Position numbers and translations under genes: made by a program. A stretch of DNA of 6,036 nucleotides from Chloroflexota bacterium (GTDB lineage: Bacteria; Chloroflexota; Limnocylindria; P2-11E), in the NCBI GenBank assembly GCA_013695575.1, contig JACDAF010000001.1, forward strand, positions 1 to 6,036. The letters are read 5' to 3'. A model generated the notes under the pieces. That model saw nothing but the letters and a program-made list of their open reading frames with translations, made no database searches and was not told where the DNA came from. Shown one piece after another: positions 1-5,366 of this stretch (position 1 is its first letter; each line of letters begins with the position of its first letter).

Positions 1-143
1 CCGTCGACCGCCCCGCCAATCGGGCCAAGGCGCGCCACGCCGGCGCCCAGCACCAGGACCGCCGAAGCGGCGACAAGGGATAGGAGCCGCGTCCGCCGCA
101 CGTTCGGCGCGCGGCGGTCCGCGAGGCGCGGGGTTGCCGGCAC
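1..143 (-). CDS. N-terminal fragment of a membrane-anchored or secreted protein (partial, runs off left edge)
   Basis: Reading leftwards from a GTG at 143-141 gives an open frame of 47 codons to the window edge. The product starts with a polar, Arg-rich stretch (PATPRLADRRAPNVRRTR). A hydrophobic segment follows at about residues 20-37 (LLSLVAASAVLVLGAGVA), and then LGPIGGAVD. The positive-then-hydrophobic order is that of a signal anchor or uncleaved signal peptide, with the rest of the protein outside the cytoplasm. No lipobox cysteine is visible. A TACCAT hexamer lies 8 nt upstream of the GTG and there is only a weak GAG as ribosome site, so the mRNA may be leaderless. The gene is divergent from the MFS gene across 88 bp. 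The family cannot be named from 47 residues. A cell-envelope protein is plausible, but the other frames here are also open, so confidence is moderate. Confidence 0.5.
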   Translation of the reverse strand, partial: MPATPRLADRRAPNVRRTRLLSLVAASAVLVLGAGVARLGPIGGAVD

Positions 144-151
144 GGAACTCG

Positions 152-157
152 ATGGTA
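152..157 (-). promoter_or_regulatory. Candidate -10 element (TACCAT) for the leftmost gene
   Basis: On the minus strand TACCAT matches TATAAT at four of six positions, including the key first T, second A and last T. It ends exactly 8 nt before the GTG at 143, the distance expected if transcription starts at the start codon. No good -35 box is visible. It is proposed by position and similarity only. Confidence 0.3.
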
Positions 158-231
158 GTGGCTGGTGGCGCGCATTTCGTGCTGCTCTCGCAGGTTGTGC
201 ACCCGCCACGGATGCCACACGCTCTCACCAG

Positions 232-1491
232 GTGATCCTCGATCGTCTCGCAGGCGCCGGCGCCTCGTACGGTGCGGTCATCCGCAGCCGGCGCTACGCC
301 CCGCTCTGGCTCGGACTGCTCCTCTCGAATTTCGGCGACACGCTGCACTACATCGCGCTCGTGGTCCTGGTGTTCGACCTGTCGGGGCAGGGCCTCGCAG
401 TCGCAGGACTCGTCGCGACGGAGGTCGTGCCGGTCCTGCTGCTTGGACCTGTCGCGGGCGTGCTCATCGACCGGTTCAGCCGAAAGGGCATCCTCATCGC
501 GGCCGATCTCGTCCGTGCGGCGCTCGCGCTCTCGCTCCTGTGGCCGCAGGGCGTGTGGCACGCCTATCTGGTGGCCGGCGGGCTCTCGGCGGCAAGCGTG
601 TTCTTCAACCCGACCGTCAGCGCCGTGATCCCGGTCCTCACGACTCCGGAGCAGCGCCTCGCCGCGAACTCGGTGTCGTGGTCGACCGGTCGCCTCGTCC
701 AGATCCTCGCGGCGTCGATCGCGGGCGCGCTCATCGCGCTCGCGGGGACCGCGCCGGCATTCGCGCTCAACGCCGCGAGCTTCGGCGTGTCCGGGCTGCT
801 CATCGCGACGCTCGCGATCCCGGCACACGCGGGGCAGCTCACGGCAGGCACCAAGCGCGGCTTGGGCCCATACCTAGCGGACGCCCGTGCGGGACTCGCC
901 CACGCGCGGAGCGACCACTTCGTCTCACGCCTCCTCGTCGTGCAGTCGCTCGCATCGTTCGCGGTCGGCGCCACCGGAGCCATGCTCGTCGTGCTCTCCG
1001 AGCGGCACCTGCGGCAGCCGCCCGAAGGCTTCGCGTGGCTCATCGGCGCGATCGGGGCGGGCGCATTGCTCGGACCGCTCATCCCGAACGTGTTCGCGCG
1101 CGACTACCGCAACGCGCGCTGGCTCTTCGTCCCTTACCTCATTCGTGGCGCCGGCGACGTGCTGATCGCCGTGTTCACACCGCTGCCGGTCGCGCTGCTC
1201 ATCCTCTTCGTGTACGGCCTCAACACGAGCACCGGGATGGTCGTCTTCAACAGCACGATCCAAGGCGTGATCCCCGACGCGATGCGCGGGCGCGTGTTCA
1301 CGCTGCTCGACGTGAGCTGGAGCGCGATGCGGCTCCTCTCGCTCGCGCTCGGCGCGATCGTCGTCGACCGCCTCGGCGTCCAGCCGCTGTTTTGGATGGG
1401 TGGGACGCTGCTGTTCCTGGCCGGAGCACTCGGGCTGGCGCTGCTCGGCAGGAGCAAGCTCACGCCCGATGTCGACCCGCTGCGGGCGTGA
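232..1491 (+). CDS. MFS transporter, MFS_1/MFS_3-type (probable efflux permease)
   Basis: This 419-residue protein has the length and hydrophobic pattern of a 12-helix major facilitator. It opens with RSRRYAPLWLGLLLSNFGDTLHYIAL at about 18-43, the usual first helix of the MFS_3-like group. The loop 2-3 motif A form is at 75-86 (AGVLIDRFSRKG). At 126-148 lies NPTVSAVIPVLTTPEQRLAANSV, and at 346-360 VIPDAMRGRVFTLLD; both are hallmarks of this group. Helices are separated near 200-230 by the hydrophilic central loop. The family moves small molecules across the inner membrane by proton antiport, often exporting drugs or siderophores; the substrate here cannot be told. GTG at 232 is the only start just before the conserved N-terminus, since no in-frame start is seen back to about 115. 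Its ribosome site is poor. The gene ends with TGA and is convergent with the regulator gene 119 bp away. Confidence 0.9.
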   Translation: MILDRLAGAGASYGAVIRSRRYAPLWLGLLLSNFGDTLHYIALVVLVFDLSGQGLAVAGLVATEVVPVLLLGPVAGVLIDRFSRKGILIAADLVRAALALSLLWPQGVWHAYLVAGGLSAASVFFNPTVSAVIPVLTTPEQRLAANSVSWSTGRLVQILAASIAGALIALAGTAPAFALNAASFGVSGLLIATLAIPAHAGQLTAGTKRGLGPYLADARAGLAHARSDHFVSRLLVVQSLASFAVGATGAMLVVLSERHLRQPPEGFAWLIGAIGAGALLGPLIPNVFARDYRNARWLFVPYLIRGAGDVLIAVFTPLPVALLILFVYGLNTSTGMVVFNSTIQGVIPDAMRGRVFTLLDVSWSAMRLLSLALGAIVVDRLGVQPLFWMGGTLLFLAGALGLALLGRSKLTPDVDPLRA

Positions 1492-1610
1492 CATCACACG
1501 CGGGCCGAAGAGGCGTTCGTGTCGCCGGCGACGCTCGCGGCCCCGGTCAAGGCAGGTGTCGGGCTCGCGACCCGCGCGCTGGAGCTACATCGCGCTCGCG
1601 GGGCATCCGG
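1492..1610. other. Convergent intergenic spacer, no terminator recognised
   Basis: This 119-bp spacer lies between two stop codons facing each other (MFS TGA and regulator TGA). It should hold termination signals for both genes. No GC stem followed by a T-run is visible on either strand, so termination may be Rho-dependent or use a diffuse structure. The only clear symmetry is a 12-bp perfect palindrome, GTCGCCGGCGAC, at 1521-1532. It has no loop and no T tail. Confidence 0.4.
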
Positions 1611-4259
1611 TCACGCGCCCAGCGCCTCGCTGACAGCCTCGTCGCGCCCCAGGCGCCGGCCCTCGGCGCGCGCGCGCTCGAGATCCTCCGCACCGACGAG
1701 CGTTCGTGCGCGCTCGAGCGCTGGCGGCAGGCCGGCCATCCGCATCCCCACGCCGCCGCCGATGTCGGCGCGCACCCGCTCGGCCGCCGCTCCGAGGCGA
1801 ATCGCGCGCTCGAGGTCACCGACGTCGAGCAGGAGATGCGCGACAAGCTCGAGCGCTGCCGCCGTACCGATCGCCGCTCCCGCGCCGCTGGCGACACGGA
1901 GCGCGTCGCGGGCACGGGCGAGCGCCGCGGCATGGTCGCCGGAGAGCTGCTCCACGCGGCTGAGGGCGAGCAGCGTGAAGAGGCGGTAGTAGGTCTCCCT
2001 ACCCTGATCGCCGGCCCGCTCGTAGGCCTCGAGCGAGGCCAGGACGCGGCGGCGGGCCGTCTCGACGTCGCCACGATGTAGGGCGTGCGTCCCGATCCCG
2101 CGCTGCACCTCGGCGATGCCGAGCTGGTCGCCGAGCTCCTCGTACAGTCCGAGGGCTTCCTCGAACAGCGACGCGGAGCGTTCGGGATCGCGGCCGAGTC
2201 CGAGCAGCGCATAGCCGATCCCGCTTGCCGCTTCGGCCGCGCCGCGCTTGTCGCCGAGTTCGCGGGACATCCGCAGCGCGGCCTCGCTCAGTACGAGCTC
2301 CGCCGCGTTGTCGCCGTGGAACCCGGCGAGCCTGCTGGCCGCGAGGAAGCCCTGCGCGCGCACCTCGTTGGGGACGCGGCCCTCCGGTGCCGCCAGCAGC
2401 GCCTCGAGCCAGCGCCGCCCCTCGGCCGCGTGGTCGCGCAGGTGCCAGAAGGCCCCGAGCGCTCTGGCCGCGCGGAATCCGGTCTCGAACGCACCCGTGT
2501 CGAGGGACCAGCGGAGCGCCGCGCGCAGGTTGTCGTGGTCGCGGTCGAGACGGTCGAGGGTCCGGGCGCCGTCACGCTGTTCGGCGTGCGGTCCGAGGTG
2601 CTCGGCGAGATCCCGATAGGCCTCGGCGTGCCGCCGCGCGGTGGGGGCGTGTTCGCCGGCCTCGTCGAGACGCTCCAGCGCGAAGTCGCGGATCGTCTCG
2701 AGCATCGAGAACCGTGGCTCCGCCTCGCGCGGGGTCGCGACGAGCAGGCTCTTGTCGGCGAGCGCCGCCAGGCCCTCGAGCACGTCGCCGCCGATCTCCT
2801 CCTCGGGTCCGCACACGACCGCGATCTGCTCGAGCTCGGCGCCACCCACGAAGACCGAGAAGCGTTCGAACAGCCTGCGCTCCGATTGCTCGAGGAGGTC
2901 GTAGCTCCAGCCGATCGCGCCGCGCAGGCTGCGCTGCCGCTCGGGCAGGTCGCGCACGCCGCCCGCGAGCAGCGCGAGGCGGCTCCCGAGCCGCTCGAGG
3001 ATCGCCGCGGGTGAAAGCAGCTTCACGCGCGCGGCGGCGAGCTCGATCGCCAGCGGCAGGCCGTCGAGTCGAACGCAGATGGCCGCGATGACGGACGCGT
3101 TCGCCCCGGTGATCGCGAAATCCGGCTTCACGGCACGCGCCCGCTCGGCGAAGAGCCGGGCCGCCTCCGAGGCGGCGACGGCGGGCGCGTCGGCGAGCCC
3201 CGGGTCGGCCAGCTCAAGCGGCGGCACGGGGAACTCCTGCTCGCCCGAGAGCCCGAGCGCCGACCGGCTCGTCACGACCACCGCGGTGTCGGGGGCGCTA
3301 CGCAGCAGCTCGGCGACCTGCGTCGCGGCGGCTGCGACCTGCTCGAAGTTGTCGAGCACAAGGAGCGTGCGGCGGTCGCGGAGATACGCGATGACCTGTT
3401 CGAGCGGCGGTGCGGCGCCGGCCAGCTGGATCCCGAGCGCGTGCGCGATCGTGGGCGGGACGAGGTCCGGGTCCCGGATGGGCGCGAGCGCGACGAAGGC
3501 GACGCCGCCGGGGAAGCGCTCCGCCGACTCCGACGCGATCTGAAGCGCGAGCCGCGTCTTCCCCGTGCCGCCGGGACCCACGAGCGTGAGCAGCCGCGTG
3601 CCCTCGAGCAGCCGCCGGGCCTCGGCGAGCTCGCGCTCGCGGCCGATGAACGTGGTGAGCTGGACGGGCAGGTTGTGGCGGGCCGCCTCGAGGGTGCGCA
3701 GCCGCGGGAAGCGGACCTCGAGGCCCTCGATATCGAGCTGGTGAAGGCGCTCGGGCCGCGAGAGGTCCTTGAGCCGGTGCTCGCCGAGGTCGCGCAGCGA
3801 GACGCCCGCGGGAAGCTCGTCCACCGCGAGCGACCGCGCGGTCTCGCTCAGCAGCACCTGTCCGCCGTGGCCCGCGGCGGCCACGCGCGCCGCGCGGTGG
3901 ACGTCGAAGCCGACGTAGTCCACGCCGGACTCTTCGCCTCCGGGCGCGGCCTCGCCGGCGTGCAGCCCCATCCGCACGCGCACCGCGGCGCCGTGGGGCC
4001 AGGCGTGTCCGGCGAGCGCACGCTGCGCGGCGGCGCAGGCAGCGACGGCGGCCGGCGCGCTCGCGAACACGAAGAAGAACGAGTCGCCCTCGGTGCGGAC
4101 CTCGCGGCCGCCGTGCGCGGTGAACGCCCGGCGGAGGATCACGGCATGATCCACGAGCACGTCGCGCCAGGCCCGCTCGCCGAGGGCGCCGACCGATGCC
4201 GTCGAGCCCTCGATGTCGGTGAAGACGAAGGTGAGCGTGCCCACCGGCAGGCCGGACAT
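1611..4259 (-). CDS. Class III cyclase-like domain / NB-ARC-type ATPase / TPR signalling regulator
   Basis: This 882-residue cytoplasmic protein has three parts. Residues 8-175 form a class III nucleotide cyclase fold: FTDIEGST (13-20) with metal Asp15, EGDSFFF with metal Asp59, DYVGFDVHRAAR (114-125), and EHRLKDL (160-166). Residues 196-475 form a STAND/NB-ARC-like ATPase of the COG3903 type: NLPVQLTTFIGRERE linker, Walker A GPGGTGKT (228-235), Walker B LLVLDNFEQV (299-308), TSR (330-332), GLPLAIELAAAR (400-411) and the winged-helix-like region near 445-473. The rest, to 882, is helical and TPR-like. Such fusions are signalling hubs that bind a ligand through the repeats and switch with ATP. 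Whether this one makes cAMP is doubtful: with the spacing of well-studied cyclases, the substrate Lys is Arg55 and the transition-state Asn is His121. ATG 4259 is preferred over an upstream GTG at 4307 because FTDIEGST usually sits about 12 residues from the start. There is no HTH domain. Ends with TGA. Confidence 0.9.
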   Translation of the reverse strand: MSGLPVGTLTFVFTDIEGSTASVGALGERAWRDVLVDHAVILRRAFTAHGGREVRTEGDSFFFVFASAPAAVAACAAAQRALAGHAWPHGAAVRVRMGLHAGEAAPGGEESGVDYVGFDVHRAARVAAAGHGGQVLLSETARSLAVDELPAGVSLRDLGEHRLKDLSRPERLHQLDIEGLEVRFPRLRTLEAARHNLPVQLTTFIGRERELAEARRLLEGTRLLTLVGPGGTGKTRLALQIASESAERFPGGVAFVALAPIRDPDLVPPTIAHALGIQLAGAAPPLEQVIAYLRDRRTLLVLDNFEQVAAAATQVAELLRSAPDTAVVVTSRSALGLSGEQEFPVPPLELADPGLADAPAVAASEAARLFAERARAVKPDFAITGANASVIAAICVRLDGLPLAIELAAARVKLLSPAAILERLGSRLALLAGGVRDLPERQRSLRGAIGWSYDLLEQSERRLFERFSVFVGGAELEQIAVVCGPEEEIGGDVLEGLAALADKSLLVATPREAEPRFSMLETIRDFALERLDEAGEHAPTARRHAEAYRDLAEHLGPHAEQRDGARTLDRLDRDHDNLRAALRWSLDTGAFETGFRAARALGAFWHLRDHAAEGRRWLEALLAAPEGRVPNEVRAQGFLAASRLAGFHGDNAAELVLSEAALRMSRELGDKRGAAEAASGIGYALLGLGRDPERSASLFEEALGLYEELGDQLGIAEVQRGIGTHALHRGDVETARRRVLASLEAYERAGDQGRETYYRLFTLLALSRVEQLSGDHAAALARARDALRVASGAGAAIGTAAALELVAHLLLDVGDLERAIRLGAAAERVRADIGGGVGMRMAGLPPALERARTLVGAEDLERARAEGRRLGRDEAVSEALGA

Positions 4260-4267
4260 GTTGCGAC

Positions 4268-4298
4268 AGTATCGGTGCGCATGCCGTGGGTAGGTCAG
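4268..4298 (-). promoter_or_regulatory. Candidate promoter of the cyclase/ATPase gene, probably leaderless
   Basis: On the minus strand GATACT (4273-4268) matches TATAAT at four of six positions and ends exactly 8 nt before the ATG at 4259. A CTGACC box (4298-4293) matches TTGACA at four of six, but the 19-bp spacing is long. No Shine-Dalgarno sequence precedes the ATG. Together these suggest an mRNA that starts at or next to the start codon. This is inferred, not measured. Confidence 0.35.
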
Positions 4299-4377
4299 CC
4301 GAACCACGCGAATGGCCCGAACGAGAGCGTGGCCCCGCTTCGGCTCGCAGGCGTGAGAGGCCCGTCGCGGCGGAACG

Positions 4378-4383
4378 TACCAT
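4378..4383 (+). promoter_or_regulatory. Candidate -10 element (TACCAT) for the THI5-like gene
   Basis: TACCAT matches TATAAT at four of six positions. It lies 7 nt before A4391, a likely transcription start that would give a 19-nt leader holding the GGGAGG ribosome site. A weak -35-like GTGAGA lies at 4353-4358 with 19-bp spacing. A short inverted repeat, CCATC/GATGG (4380-4384 and 4390-4394, 5-nt loop), overlaps the hexamer and touches the ribosome site. It could be an operator or may be chance. Confidence 0.25.
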
Positions 4384-4392
4384 CCCGGCGAT

Positions 4393-4398
4393 GGGAGG
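4393..4398 (+). promoter_or_regulatory. Strong ribosome binding site (GGGAGG) ahead of ATG 4410
   Basis: GGGAGG is the best Shine-Dalgarno match found ahead of any gene in this window and lies 11 nt before ATG 4410. It decides the start of the THI5-like gene: no comparable site precedes the internal GTG at 4473. Translation therefore appears designed to begin before the in-frame TGA. The same bases lie in a four-codon reading frame (ATG 4391, MGGD, TGA 4403-4405) that ends just upstream of ATG 4410. Confidence 0.6.
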
Positions 4399-4409
4399 CG
4401 ACTGACCCG

Positions 4410-4472
4410 ATGGATCCGATCCGTCTCGCGCTCTACTGCCCGACCTGACTACCGGGCTACCACCTGCCGTAT
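4410..4472 (+). other. N-terminal coding part of the THI5-like gene with an in-frame TGA (4446-4448)
   Basis: From ATG 4410 the frame reads MDPIRLALYCPT, then TGA at 4446-4448, then LPGYHLPY straight into the GTG at 4473 in the same frame. Both sides of the stop fit the first beta strand and ligand loop of the NMT1/THI5 fold. Yeast Thi5 (from memory) has LLNWQPTPYHIP there, and the Tyr-His-x-Pro falls at residues 17-20 in both when the TGA counts as residue 13. The part upstream of the stop is thus real coding sequence, not leader. The stop may be a nonsense mutation (TGG or CGA to TGA), a base-call error, or a read-through codon; the following C makes UGA a weak terminator. TGA is a normal stop for two other genes in the window. 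Confidence 0.7.
4438..4457 (+). other. GC hairpin with the in-frame TGA in its loop
   Basis: GCCCG (4438-4442) pairs perfectly with CGGGC (4453-4457) around a 10-nt loop, ACCTGACTAC, that contains the in-frame TGA. The pairing is directly visible. Short all-GC stems are common by chance at this base composition, so a role in recoding is only possible. Confidence 0.35.
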
Positions 4473-4482
4473 GTGACGGCAG
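4464..4482 (+). other. Perfect 6-bp hairpin 15 nt downstream of the in-frame TGA
   Basis: CTGCCG (4464-4469) pairs with CGGCAG (4477-4482) around the 7-nt loop TATGTGA. The loop begins 21 nt after the TGA. This lies in the range described for bacterial SECIS elements and also fits a general read-through stimulator. The bulged U and the GGUC-type loop of the E. coli fdhF element are absent, so it is not called a SECIS. Confidence 0.35.
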
Positions 4483-5366
4483 CCCACACCGGGATCTTCA
4501 CGCGGCATGGTCTCGACGTCGAGCTCCTCGAGCCCGCCGGCGGCCCCGAGAACGTGCGACTCGTCGCGGATGGCGGCGCCGATCTCTGCCTCACCAGCGT
4601 GCTCCACTATCTGCGGGCCCGTGCGGAGCATGGCGCGCTCGGGGCGCGGTTCATCGCGATGGTGACGCAGCGAACCCCTCTAGCGGCATTCGTCGTCGCG
4701 GGCAGGCCGACGGCGGCGGGGGTCGTACCCGAGCGCGCCCGAGACCTTGGCGGCGCTCGGATCGCCGGATCGCCGGACAAGTCCGCGCTCGCCCGCGAGC
4801 TCGTGGCGCACCTGCGGGAGCAGGGCGCCGAGCCGGGCGAGCTCATCGACGTCCCATACTCCGACGGAATGTCGGCTCTCGCGCGAGGCGAGGTCGATGC
4901 GATCGCGGACTTCATCGATCTCCTGCCGCGCATGAGGCGTCGTGTCCCGGACACCACCGTGCGCGGACTGCGGCTCGCTGATGACGGTGCCCTGAGCTAC
5001 GGCAGCGGGCTCGTCGCGTCGGATCGGCTCGTCACCGATGCCCCGGGCGTCGCGGCGCGCGCCATCGGCGCGATCCGGGAGGCGTGGGACGCTACTCGCG
5101 AACGTCCGGATGCCGGCATCGCCGCATTCCGCGAGCGGTACAGCGACGTGGATCCCATGGTCGTGGCGGAGTGCTGGCGCGAGACCGAGCGGCTCATCTA
5201 CGCGGACGAGCCGGGAGCCCTCGATCCCGCCCGCTTGATCGCCACGCTCGAACGGTCTGCGGCGATCCACGCCCTGCCAATGCCCGAGCCCTCGAGCACT
5301 TATGCGCTCGTAGGCACCGGTCGCTATCGCGGCGTGGCGTATCGCACGGCGACCGTGCCCGAGTAG
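4473..5366 (+). CDS. NMT1/THI5-like substrate-binding-fold protein; intact frame downstream of an in-frame TGA
   Basis: The intact frame from GTG 4473 codes 297 residues; counted from ATG 4410 the product would be 318. In full numbering, GIFTRHGLDVELLEP (28-42), ADLCLTSVLHYL (57-68) and DVPYSDGMSALARGEVDA (147-164) mark the periplasmic-binding-protein-like fold of the NMT1/THI5 family, which binds thiamine pyrimidine precursors, aliphatic sulfonates and similar ligands. His66 sits where yeast Thi5 has its donor histidine, but the PLP lysine (62) is Thr, and the Cys-rich CCCFC motif is replaced near 196-204 (SYGSGLVAS), so Thi5-type synthase activity is unlikely. No signal peptide or lipobox is present and no ABC permease or ATPase gene lies alongside, which is odd for a transporter subunit and hints at a cytoplasmic role. 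Starting at 4473 would lose the first strand and the Tyr17-His18 loop, and it has no ribosome site. The frame after the TGA is undamaged. Ends with TAG, overlapping DUF881 tail to tail. Confidence 0.8.
   Translation: MTAAHTGIFTRHGLDVELLEPAGGPENVRLVADGGADLCLTSVLHYLRARAEHGALGARFIAMVTQRTPLAAFVVAGRPTAAGVVPERARDLGGARIAGSPDKSALARELVAHLREQGAEPGELIDVPYSDGMSALARGEVDAIADFIDLLPRMRRRVPDTTVRGLRLADDGALSYGSGLVASDRLVTDAPGVAARAIGAIREAWDATRERPDAGIAAFRERYSDVDPMVVAECWRETERLIYADEPGALDPARLIATLERSAAIHALPMPEPSSTYALVGTGRYRGVAYRTATVPE

Noticed and set aside
165..209. Inverted repeat GTGGCG / CGCCAC between the divergent leftmost gene and the MFS gene as an operator
   Set aside because: Only 6-bp arms with a 33-bp gap, which is not distinguishable from chance in GC-rich DNA. 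No regulator gene accompanies it.
1521..1532. Perfect palindrome GTCGCCGGCGAC between convergent genes as a terminator
   Set aside because: It has no loop and no T-run on either side, and GC palindromes of this size are common by chance at this composition.
165..2081. Long plus-strand open frame of 638 codons across the MFS gene and the 3' part of the regulator gene
   Set aside because: It runs out of frame through a clear transporter, is dominated by Arg, Ala and Pro, has no hydrophobic core or family motif, and crosses the boundary between two well-supported genes. High third-position G+C explains it.
2085..4448. Long plus-strand open frames opposite the regulator gene (for example 2085-3014 and 3441-4448)
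   Set aside because: They mirror the codon bias of the real minus-strand gene, have Arg/Gly/Ala-rich low-complexity content and show no recognisable motif.
4446..4448. Genome-wide reassignment of UGA to tryptophan as the explanation of the in-frame TGA
   Set aside because: TGA ends the MFS gene (1489-1491) and the regulator gene (1611-1613) at normal family lengths, so UGA works as a stop in this genome.
4446..4482. Selenocysteine codon with SECIS element
   Set aside because: The downstream hairpin lies at a suitable distance, but its loop lacks the usual features, the family is not known to use selenocysteine, and no Cys is expected at this site. It is kept only as a testable option within the read-through finding.
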